NCBI GenBank assembly: GCA_905182555.1
Contig: CAJJBX010000012.1
Coordinates: 1-64,000 of the forward strand
Direction: 5' to 3'
From: an uncultured Ilumatobacter sp.
GTDB lineage: Bacteria > Actinomycetota > Acidimicrobiia > Acidimicrobiales > Ilumatobacteraceae
DNA: 64,000 bases
Shown here: piece by piece, positions 35,854 through 43,417 of the stretch
Numbering within the stretch: the first letter of the stretch is position 1
Layout of the letters: every line of letters starts with the position of its first letter
Made by a program: the position numbers and the translations under genes
Notes under the pieces: generated by a model
Seen by the model: the letters and a program-made list of their open reading frames with translations, nothing else
Databases searched by the model: none
Told to the model about the DNA's origin: nothing

Positions 35854-36117
35854 ATGGACGGCATGGCCAATTATCGACTCGGGGTCGCCGGTGAGGAGTG
35901 GACTGCCGACGAGTTCCGCAAACACAATTGGCGAGTCGTTCATCATGAGATGCTCCAAAAGGGCCCCGCTCGTCAAAGCCCGCGGTGAGGCGCGGCCCAA
36001 GCCCTCACGAAGCTCGACGAATACGTGGCAAATCGGACATCGGTGAGGCGCAAGATCATGGCAATGAGGTTCGGAGGCCTGCTGATCGCATTCATCGTCA
36101 TCGACCTGATCTGGTAG
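35854..36117 (+). other. Possible small-gene relic, 87 codons with one internal TGA
   Basis: One frame from ATG 35854 to TAG 36115 is broken only by TGA at 35986. The first part, MANYRLGVAGEEWTADEF then RKHNWRVVHHEMLQKG, faintly recalls NERD-type nuclease N-termini; the second part has ALTKLDEYVANRTSVRRK and a membrane helix GLLIAFIVIDLIW. Neither identification is firm. The rest of the 570-base stretch between the channel gene and the tRNA shows no other gene I would defend. Confidence 0.25.
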
Positions 36118-36268
36118 CAAAACTCGGCACCGGTGGCCATTCGGCCAACTGGCGCAAGACGCCTTCCGTGCGACGTACTGCCTGGAGATTGGTGTCCGGC
36201 AGCCGATGGAGTGCGGACAGTGCTGTGCCCAACGAGAAAAACCGTGAGAAGCCGACCCCGAGAACCAC

Positions 36269-36305
36269 AAAAGCCCTGGTCGATCTTGCGATCTACCAGG
36301 GCCTT
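36269..36305 (-). terminator. Rho-independent terminator downstream of the initiator tRNA
   Basis: On the minus strand GCCCTGGT pairs with ACCAGGGC, an inner GATC/GATC stem is capped by a GCAA tetraloop, and TTTTG follows. It begins a few bases after the tRNA 3' end, the right place to end its transcript. Confidence 0.8.
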
Positions 36306-36309
36306 CAGA

Positions 36310-36386
<77 letters not shown>

Positions 36387-36478
36387 GCGAACAGTGATGT
36401 CATGATAGAGCCGTCGTATTGCGAACACAACCGGCCCCTACAGAACAATGCCGCCGGGCAACCAGATACGTTGCTGCG

Positions 36479-37408
36479 GTGACCGCAACGACCCAAACCA
36501 GCGCCGACAGCACCGCTGCCAGCGAGACCCCACGTGGTTTGCTCGGCGCAGGGATGGCCGTCACCGCGTGGTCGACCGGAACAATCCTCGCGAAGTACCT
36601 CGACATGGACGCCTTGGCGATCGGTACCTACAGGTTCTTCGTCTTCTTCGTCGGCATCACCTTCTACATGCGCGCCCGCGGTGTGCCATTCAAGATGCAG
36701 ATCATCCGCAAGTCGATGTGGGGTGGCATCGCACTCGGTGCCGACATCGTGTTCTTCTTCTCAGCGATCAAGGAAACGAGCGTCGTCAACGCCACGACCA
36801 TCGGCTCCCTGCAACCAATCTTGGTGGGCGTTGTCGCAGCTCGCTTCTTCGGTGAAAAGATCCGACTGCGCGACGCCCTCTGGTCACTTGTTGCCCTGGC
36901 TGGAGCGTTCGTGGTCGTCACCAGTTCGACAAGCAACGACGTCACCAGCTTGCGGGGCGACCTCCTCGCCGTCGCCGCCATGTTCTCGTGGAGCGCTTAT
37001 TTCATCGCATCGAAGAATTCACGCTCGACAATGACATCGACCGAGTTCACCGCCGGCACCTCGATATGGACGGCAGCGATCTGCCTCGTGATCGGACTCC
37101 CCCTCGGCCAAGACCTCTCGTGGCCAAACGCCTCCAATTGGGGCTGGCTGATCCTGATGATCCTCGGTTCAGGCATCGTTGGCCATTCATTAATGAACTG
37201 GTCGCTGCAGCGAATTCCGCTCTGGGTCGGTTCGACGTTCACGCTCTTCATCCCCGTTGCCTCCGCCGCACTCGCGTGGCTCATTCTCGACGAGGCAGTC
37301 ACCGCGTTGCAGGGCATCGCCATGGCCTGCGTGATCGGCGCGCTGGCAATGATCGTGCGGGGCCAAACCAAGCCAGGTGCCAAAGCCGCTGCGAAGACCG
37401 CTGCGTGA
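36479..37408 (+). CDS. EamA/DMT-superfamily transporter
   Basis: About 309 residues from GTG 36479 (a TTG 20 codons upstream is less likely). Ten hydrophobic helices form two EamA repeats: the first contains GTILAKYLDMDALAIGTYRF and SLQPILVGVVAARFFGEKIR, the second AMFSWSAYFIASKN and FTLFIPVASAALAWLILDEA. The C-terminus is short and basic (KPGAKAAAKTAA). A drug/metabolite exporter; the substrate is unknown. Its stop overlaps the GTG of the next gene (GTGA), so the two are coupled. Confidence 0.88.
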   Translation: MTATTQTSADSTAASETPRGLLGAGMAVTAWSTGTILAKYLDMDALAIGTYRFFVFFVGITFYMRARGVPFKMQIIRKSMWGGIALGADIVFFFSAIKETSVVNATTIGSLQPILVGVVAARFFGEKIRLRDALWSLVALAGAFVVVTSSTSNDVTSLRGDLLAVAAMFSWSAYFIASKNSRSTMTSTEFTAGTSIWTAAICLVIGLPLGQDLSWPNASNWGWLILMILGSGIVGHSLMNWSLQRIPLWVGSTFTLFIPVASAALAWLILDEAVTALQGIAMACVIGALAMIVRGQTKPGAKAAAKTAA

Positions 37409-38037
37409 TCGCCATCGCCGGTACCGAACTCCTCGGCTACGCAGCCTCAGCAATCGTCGTTACGTCGCTCACGATGAGTTCTGTCGTCCGCTTACGACTG
37501 CTCTCGTTCTGCGGCTCGTTCACGTTTTTCGCCTACGGGCTGCTGATCGAGTCGACGCCGATCATGGTGACCAACATCGCCATCACGGCGATCAACGTCT
37601 GGTTCCTGACCAAAGAGTTCCGCTCCGGCGCCATCGATCTCGGTGTGTCCGCCATTCGGGCCGACTCACCGTTCCTCCTCGACTTCATCCGCTTTCACAC
37701 GCACGACATCGGCACCTTCCAACCCGACTTTGCAATGCCCGTCGGCGATGACGTCTTGGCCCTTCTCCTTACCCGGGAAGGGTTGCCCGCCGGCGTGCTG
37801 ATCGGACATCAAAACGGCGACACGCTCACCGTCGACCTCGACTATGTGCTCGCCGCCTACCGCGACTCGCGGCTCGGCGACTGGCTCTACGGACGCGGGT
37901 CAAACGTGTTTCGCCAGCACGGCATCGCGCAGCTTCGCGCCGAGGCAACCACCGACATACACGATCGGTACCTGCACCGCATGGGCTTCAAACCAGCGCC
38001 AGCCGGCGACCCCGGCGACTTCATTCTCGCTTTGTGA
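37405..38037 (+). CDS. YgjV-like membrane domain fused to a GNAT-like C-terminal domain
   Basis: 210 residues from GTG 37405. The N-terminal third has two or three membrane helices (LLGYAASAIVVTSLTMSSVV, LLSFCGSFTFFAYGLLIEST, TNIAITAINVWFLTKEFRSG) in the style of the YgjV/Imp family. The remainder is soluble: DFIRFHTHDIGTFQPDF, VLALLLTREGLPAGVLIG and YRDSRLGDWLYGRGSNVFR, then YLHRMGFKP, which looks like an acetyltransferase fold end. I could not find a certain catalytic motif. Translation is coupled to the EamA gene, suggesting linked function in metabolite export or modification. Confidence 0.6.
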   Translation: MIAIAGTELLGYAASAIVVTSLTMSSVVRLRLLSFCGSFTFFAYGLLIESTPIMVTNIAITAINVWFLTKEFRSGAIDLGVSAIRADSPFLLDFIRFHTHDIGTFQPDFAMPVGDDVLALLLTREGLPAGVLIGHQNGDTLTVDLDYVLAAYRDSRLGDWLYGRGSNVFRQHGIAQLRAEATTDIHDRYLHRMGFKPAPAGDPGDFILAL

Positions 38038-38062
38038 ACCGATTCGCCCGGCCCGCAAGGGG

Positions 38063-39433
38063 CTATCCGAGTACCGGCACCGTCTTCATGGCTTCGGCGA
38101 TGGCCTCGTCTGGCAGTTCGTAATCGACCATGTCGCCCGACAGGTACTTTTCGTAGCTGGCCAGGTCGAGATGGCCGTGCCCGCAGAGCGCAGTGAGGAT
38201 GACCTTCTCTTCGCCGCTCTCCTTGCACGCCAGCGCCTCACGAACCGCAGCAGCGATGGCGTGGGTGGGCTCGGGGGCCGGGATGATGCCCTCGGCTTTG
38301 GCGAAGTCGAGGGCCGCTGCGAAGCATTCGCGTTGCGGAATCGAGATTGCCTCAACGAGCCCTTCGTTGTACACGTGCGAAACGAGCGGCGCCATGCCGT
38401 GATAGCGCAGGCCACCCGCATGGATTGGCTCCGGCACGAAGCTGTGGCCGAGCGTGTGCATCTTCATCAACGGTGTCATACCAGCGCTGTCGCCGAAGTC
38501 GTAGCGATACTCGCCCTTGGTGAGCGTCGGGCATGCTGCCGGCTCGACGCAGCGGATGATCGGATTCATCTTGCCCGCGAGCTTCTCGCGCAGGAACGGG
38601 AACGCCAGACCACCGAAGTTCGAACCGCCACCGGTGCAGCCCACGAGCACATCGGGCACCTCTTCGACCTTGGCGAGTTGCAACAAGGCCTCTTCGCCAA
38701 TGATCGTCTGATGCATCAACACGTGGTTCAGTACCGAGCCGAGCGCATAGCGGGCGTTGGGGTCTTCCATACACATCGCCACCGCTTCGGAAATGGCGAT
38801 ACCGAGCGAGCCCGTGTGGTCGGGGTTCTCGGCAAGCAGCGACCGGCCAAATTCAGTCAGCTCTGACGGAGACGAGTGCAGGGTGGCGCCCCAGATTTCC
38901 ATCATCGTCTTGCGGTGAGGCTTCTGCTTGTACGACGCAGCCACCTGCCAAATCTCACACTCCATCCCGTACTGGGCAGTGGCGAAGGCGAGCGCCGAAC
39001 CCCACTGGCCAGCCCCTGTTTCGGTCGTGAGCTTCGTAATGCCCTCTTGATGGTTGTAGTACGCCTGCGGAACCGCCGTGTTCGGCTTGTGCGAGCCAGC
39101 TGGGCTGACGCCCTCGTACTTGTAGTAGATGCGTGCCGGGGTGTCGAGCATCGCTTCGAGGCGCTTCGCACGGAACAGCGGGCTCGGGCGCCACAGCTTG
39201 TACACGTCGAGAACGCCACCGGGAATGTCGATATATCGCTCGGTCGAAACTTCTTGCTCGATGAGCGCCATCGGGAACAGCGGCGCGAAGTCTTCGGGGC
39301 CAGCCGGCTGATGTGTCCCCGGATGGAGCGCCGGAGGCGGCGGCGTTGGCAGGTCCGCAACGATGTTGTACCACTGCGTCGGCATCTCCGATTCTTCGAG
39401 AAGGATCTTGTTCGGGGTTTCTTTGCCAGCCAT
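38063..39433 (-). CDS. TrpB-like PLP enzyme (TrpB2 family)
   Basis: 456 residues. The PLP Lys lies in GVSPAGSHKPNTAVPQAYY, the substrate loop in LTTETGAGQWGSALAFA, and the phosphate-binding loop in LVGCTGGGSNFGGLAFPFL. The extended N-terminus (MPTQWYNIVADLPTPPPPALHPGT) is the hallmark of the TrpB2 group, which condenses indole or a related compound with serine, or salvages indole, without necessarily pairing with TrpA. No trpA or other tryptophan gene is nearby. Single transcription unit, convergent with the YgjV-like gene. Confidence 0.9.
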   Translation of the reverse strand: MAGKETPNKILLEESEMPTQWYNIVADLPTPPPPALHPGTHQPAGPEDFAPLFPMALIEQEVSTERYIDIPGGVLDVYKLWRPSPLFRAKRLEAMLDTPARIYYKYEGVSPAGSHKPNTAVPQAYYNHQEGITKLTTETGAGQWGSALAFATAQYGMECEIWQVAASYKQKPHRKTMMEIWGATLHSSPSELTEFGRSLLAENPDHTGSLGIAISEAVAMCMEDPNARYALGSVLNHVLMHQTIIGEEALLQLAKVEEVPDVLVGCTGGGSNFGGLAFPFLREKLAGKMNPIIRCVEPAACPTLTKGEYRYDFGDSAGMTPLMKMHTLGHSFVPEPIHAGGLRYHGMAPLVSHVYNEGLVEAISIPQRECFAAALDFAKAEGIIPAPEPTHAIAAAVREALACKESGEEKVILTALCGHGHLDLASYEKYLSGDMVDYELPDEAIAEAMKTVPVLG

Positions 39434-39469
39434 GACCCAACAGTAGTCAGCTAGGTTTCAGAGTGGACC

Positions 39470-40453
39470 ATGGGACTCTTCCGCAAGAAAACCAACGAAC
39501 CGAATCAGATCGACGTGCTCCGAGCCGAGATCGTCGACCTCAAACAGCGACTCGATGCGTCCGATCAGCAGAAGGCGAAGCTGCTTTCGATGGTCGGCAC
39601 GGTCGATCAGACGAACTCGTTGCTGTACCAGCGGCTCGATTCGCTCGATGTCGCCGGTGCACAACTCAACCAGCGAATCGGCGACGTCGACGCTCGAGTT
39701 GGCAACGCCACGCAACGCATCGGCGCCGTCGACGATCGAGTCAGCCAGGTCGGCCAGGAGATTGGCGAAGTCGGTCACCGATTCGGTGCAGTCACCGAAC
39801 TCTCCGGTCAGGTTCGCGCGCTCGCCGATCGGCTCGAGGCCGAGTCGAAGAAGGTTCCGGCGCTCCCACGGCCAGACCTGCGCATCGATGCACTCTTCAC
39901 CCGCATCGGCCAACTCGCTGATTCCATCACCGACCACAACGAACGAATCAATGCCGCGCAAGCAGCCTTGAGTGATGCCGACGTTGCCCGTGTCGAAAAC
40001 GAACAGGCTCGCGCCGTCGAGCTCGACGAGCTCAGCGAACAGCTCCGCGCCGCAGCTACATCAGCCGCAGCCGTTCCGGACGAGGTCGACGCAGCGAGTG
40101 CTGCCGACGTTCAGGTGGTGCAGGATCAGGTCAGCCAAATGGCCGAGAAGATGTCAGCGCTCGACAACCGGATGAACAAGGTGTCACTCGAATTGGCCAA
40201 CCAGCTGACCGAGTTGAGCAACGATCTCGATGTGCTGCTCGATCAGGCCGACGCCGAGAAAGAGCCGTCGGCCGACGATGCGGTCGCCGTGCAGGATCTC
40301 GTCGCCGAAGCAATCGGCTCAGTCCAGCGCAGCACCGAAAAGCTCGCAGCAGAACAGGCCCGATACGAGATTCAGTTCCGCGCCGATCTCGCCGAACTGG
40401 CCGAGCACTTCCGCCGCCCGCTGAACTCGAACCAACGTTCAACGAAACAGTAG
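39470..40453 (+). CDS. Long coiled-coil protein of unknown function
   Basis: 327 residues, almost entirely heptad-like helices: EIVDLKQRLDASDQQKAKLL, a striking series LNQRIGDVDARVGNATQRIG then AVDDRVSQVGQEIGEVGHRFG (period about 7-11), and DQVSQMAEKMSALDNRMNKV. It starts MGLFRKKTNEPN, basic and possibly membrane-associated. No enzyme motif or membrane helix is present. It could be a cytoskeletal or scaffold protein; I assign no function. The 36 bases upstream are shared with the divergent TrpB-like gene. Confidence 0.75.
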   Translation: MGLFRKKTNEPNQIDVLRAEIVDLKQRLDASDQQKAKLLSMVGTVDQTNSLLYQRLDSLDVAGAQLNQRIGDVDARVGNATQRIGAVDDRVSQVGQEIGEVGHRFGAVTELSGQVRALADRLEAESKKVPALPRPDLRIDALFTRIGQLADSITDHNERINAAQAALSDADVARVENEQARAVELDELSEQLRAAATSAAAVPDEVDAASAADVQVVQDQVSQMAEKMSALDNRMNKVSLELANQLTELSNDLDVLLDQADAEKEPSADDAVAVQDLVAEAIGSVQRSTEKLAAEQARYEIQFRADLAELAEHFRRPLNSNQRSTKQ

Positions 40454-40488
40454 GCGCGGAAACTCACGCTCCGCCCGGCAGGGCGGGG

Positions 40489-43071
40489 TCAGCCAGCATC
40501 AAGGATGGCGAGTGCCTCGGCGAGGCGCTCACGGGCTTCTTCGACCTTGGCCTGGTATCCGCCGAGGTCACCAACGGCGAGGGCGTCATCTGCTTCGTCG
40601 AAGAGTGAGTCGGCCAGCGTCAACAGCTCTGCCGCATCGACGGGCAACCCAGACACATCGATGCCATCGTCTTGGACCGGGACGACCGGAACGACCGGAA
40701 CGACATCGCCGGGTTCGGTTGGCACGCCAAGAACGTCACCAACATCACCTTCGAAGCCGGGGAACAGTCGCTGGACGCCTTCGGTGATGGTGCTTGCAAG
40801 CACCGAGTTGTTGCCGTTCGAGACAATGACGAAGCGGAACTCACTGACAGAGCGGACCGTGCCAGTTTCCTGCGGGACCGCAACGTAGTACGGCCGCACC
40901 CAGATCAAGCCGTCGCCGACGGGAACTAATTGGAGGTCACCGAAGCGCACCTGGGTGCCGCCAGCATCCTGGTTATCGAGTGTGATGCGGTCAGAGATCT
41001 CGGACTGCGATTCGGCGTTGCCTGCCACACGGAGTGGACCGTCAGGAAGGTTCCCGTTGCGTTCCTGCACGACATACGTCGTCAACTGTCCGTACGTATC
41101 AGGGTCACTCGACGCCGTCATATACGCCTGCAACTGGGTACGGGTGTCGCCAGTCGAGAACGGAACGAATGGGCGCAGGATGACGAACTCTTCGTTGCGT
41201 TCCTCACCGGGCTGACTGGTGTCAAAGACCGTGTAGTACGGGGTGAATCGTTCGGCATTCGACTCGGTAGCAAACGTGTTGGCGGCCGCAGAAGGATTGT
41301 TAACGACGGTGTCTGCGATCGTGCGCGTGTTGCTCGCCGGCGTTGCGCTCGGGGCCTGAGCCACCGACCATGCGTTGCCGTCGCGCTGGAAGAACAGCTT
41401 CGGGTCGAGCCGGTACTTGGAGTACACATCGGTCTGGATGCGGAACAAGTCTTCCGGGTAGCGGAGGTGTTCCCGGATCACCTGAGGCATTTCGTCGCCA
41501 GGCGTGAACAGATCGGGGAATGCGCTCTGCCACGCCTTGAGGATCGGGTCAACGTCGTCGACGACGTAGAAGGTGACGTCGCCGGTGTACGCATCGACCA
41601 CAACCTTGACGCTGTTGCGCACGTAATTGTCGCTGTTGGACAGGCCGGACTGCGACGATCGCTGCACGGCACCAATGGCTTGGGCATACGGGTATCGCGA
41701 CGAGGTCGTGTAGCCATCGACCACCCACACTGCTTTACCATCGACGGCGACTGGGTAGGGGTCAGCATCGTACGACAGGAATGGTGCAAGCTTGTTCAGG
41801 CGGTCGTTGACGTTACGCACCCAGAGCATCTGGGAGTCTGACTGGATTGCACCAGAGCCAACGACGTTGTAGTCGAGGAAGGCGAGGGCAAAGGCCGCGC
41901 GACGAGCGAACGAGCTCATTGCCACACCTTGGGTGCCTTCGTACTGGTGGGGCTCGTCGCATTCGCGTTCGCTCGAGCCGGTGTTGGCAATGCCGTAGCC
42001 GCTCATCGTCGGGCTGAAGTACAGCTCGGGGCGATCGAGTTCGAGCGTTCGGTAGTCGGGCCGCTGGTTTGACTGGACCTTGCTGGTCGGCGCTGCCACA
42101 AGTCCACACCCACGGGTGTTAATCAGATGGATGCCCTGCCAACTGCGGTTGGTGACACCACCGAGATCGAGCTCGCGGGCTGCCACGAGGACCTCTTCGA
42201 CTTCGCCGTCGAATTCGTAGCGGTCGACGTCGAGGTCTTCAATGCTCAGGCCAGCAACTTGGCCTTCGTCGACGAGAAACCGGGTTTCCATTTCGGCCGG
42301 GTTCAGGAGGCGCACGTTGGTGAGCGGATCGATGTCGGCTTCGACTTCAGCAGCGGTGAGCGTGCCGAATTGCACTTCGCGGATGCCGACGTCGGTCAGG
42401 CTCAATGCCTCGCGGGTCGCATCGACGTTGCGCTCGATGAACGGCGCCTCACGGGTTTCCTGGTTCGGATTGACGACGAGCGACTGGACGATGGCCGGAT
42501 AAATCACGCCGCCGACAATGGACACGACCAGCCACAGCGCCGAGGCGAGCAGCGGTAGACGCCATGAGTTGGTCTTGATGACCGACAGGTACAAACCAGC
42601 GGTCAGGACGGCAATCAAGATCAACAGCATGATTGCGGGGATCTGCGCATTGACCACCGAATAGGTGGCGCCGTCGACGATGCCCCGGGTGCTGTTGGTC
42701 AGTTCGTAGCGATCCAGCCAGTAATCGCCAGCCTTCAGCACAGCCAGGATGGCCAAAAGGACCGCTATGTGTGCCTTCGTTGCGTTGCGAATCACCGGGG
42801 CCGGCGAAACGAACACGACGCCACCATTGAGGATGTGGGCGGCTGCGGTGAACAGCAGAACGAGGATGACGGCGACAAACATCCAGTCGAGCAGGAACGT
42901 CAAGAACGGCAGCTGGAAGACGTAGAAACCGACGTCGGCGCCAAACTGCGGGTCGGGAGTACCAAACGATTGGAAGTTTCGGAAAAGCAGCCAAAGCTGC
43001 CACTGAGCCACAGCTGGCAGCGCGATCAGCACGGCGATCACTTCATCGACAACATCGACAAGCTCGATCAC
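40489..43071 (-). CDS. UPF0182 (COG1615) membrane protein, large C-terminal part
   Basis: 860 residues from GTG 43071. It has membrane helices 3-7 (FLTFLLDWMFVAVILVLLF, AHIAVLLAILAVLKAGDYWL, IPAIMLLILIAVLTAGLYLS, LPLLASALWLVVSIVGGVIY) and a large extracellular domain with the family features DYWLDRYEL, PNQETREAPFIERNVDATRE and SYDADPYPVAVDGKAVWVVDG. The C-terminal 100 residues are acidic and rich in Pro/Val repeats. Most homologues are single proteins of about 950-1000 residues; here the first two helices are encoded by the separate frame at 43068-43415, with a GTGA overlap. Function unknown. Confidence 0.85.
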   Translation of the reverse strand: MIELVDVVDEVIAVLIALPAVAQWQLWLLFRNFQSFGTPDPQFGADVGFYVFQLPFLTFLLDWMFVAVILVLLFTAAAHILNGGVVFVSPAPVIRNATKAHIAVLLAILAVLKAGDYWLDRYELTNSTRGIVDGATYSVVNAQIPAIMLLILIAVLTAGLYLSVIKTNSWRLPLLASALWLVVSIVGGVIYPAIVQSLVVNPNQETREAPFIERNVDATREALSLTDVGIREVQFGTLTAAEVEADIDPLTNVRLLNPAEMETRFLVDEGQVAGLSIEDLDVDRYEFDGEVEEVLVAARELDLGGVTNRSWQGIHLINTRGCGLVAAPTSKVQSNQRPDYRTLELDRPELYFSPTMSGYGIANTGSSERECDEPHQYEGTQGVAMSSFARRAAFALAFLDYNVVGSGAIQSDSQMLWVRNVNDRLNKLAPFLSYDADPYPVAVDGKAVWVVDGYTTSSRYPYAQAIGAVQRSSQSGLSNSDNYVRNSVKVVVDAYTGDVTFYVVDDVDPILKAWQSAFPDLFTPGDEMPQVIREHLRYPEDLFRIQTDVYSKYRLDPKLFFQRDGNAWSVAQAPSATPASNTRTIADTVVNNPSAAANTFATESNAERFTPYYTVFDTSQPGEERNEEFVILRPFVPFSTGDTRTQLQAYMTASSDPDTYGQLTTYVVQERNGNLPDGPLRVAGNAESQSEISDRITLDNQDAGGTQVRFGDLQLVPVGDGLIWVRPYYVAVPQETGTVRSVSEFRFVIVSNGNNSVLASTITEGVQRLFPGFEGDVGDVLGVPTEPGDVVPVVPVVPVQDDGIDVSGLPVDAAELLTLADSLFDEADDALAVGDLGGYQAKVEEARERLAEALAILDAG

Positions 43072-43415
43072 CTGCAGAACACCTCGTGGAATCGTTCGAC
43101 GTACGGATGCACATTCGCCGGGAACGACGAGGGCGCAGTCCGATCTGCGATGTAGAGGTTGACGCAGGCCAGCACCGCAAAGAACAGGAAGAAAATCGCA
43201 AAGAGAGTGAACTTTGCGCCAATCACACCCCAGAAAACGTCACCTCGGTCGAGGGCGCCGTGCCACAGATAGTCAACGTAGAAGCGAGCGATCGCACGCC
43301 CGAAGATCAGGACGAACATAAACAGTCCGCCGAGTCCAATCAGGATGCCACGGCCGGTAAACCGGCGTCGTGAGCTATCGACCGGGAGGTCTTGTGAGCG
43401 CCGCATTAGCGCCAA
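43068..43415 (-). CDS. UPF0182 N-terminal part (first two helices), separate frame
   Basis: 115 residues with two helices (ILIGLGGLFMFVLIFGRAIA and FTLFAIFFLFFAVLACVNLY) and the family-typical ARFYVDYLWHGALDRGDVFW. It ends HPYVERFHEVFCR, exactly where UPF0182 continues in the next frame (ORF beginning VIELVDVVDEVIAVLIALPA). The overlap of stop and start is four bases (GTGA). Either a single-base shift separates one gene into two, or this is a true two-piece version made by coupled translation. Confidence 0.75.
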   Translation of the reverse strand: MALMRRSQDLPVDSSRRRFTGRGILIGLGGLFMFVLIFGRAIARFYVDYLWHGALDRGDVFWGVIGAKFTLFAIFFLFFAVLACVNLYIADRTAPSSFPANVHPYVERFHEVFCR

Positions 43416-43417
43416 GA

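Noticed and set aside
35986-35988. Selenocysteine recoding of the TGA in the small ORF
   Set aside because: No selenoprotein-like context, no recognisable downstream hairpin and no homologue I can name; decay is simpler.
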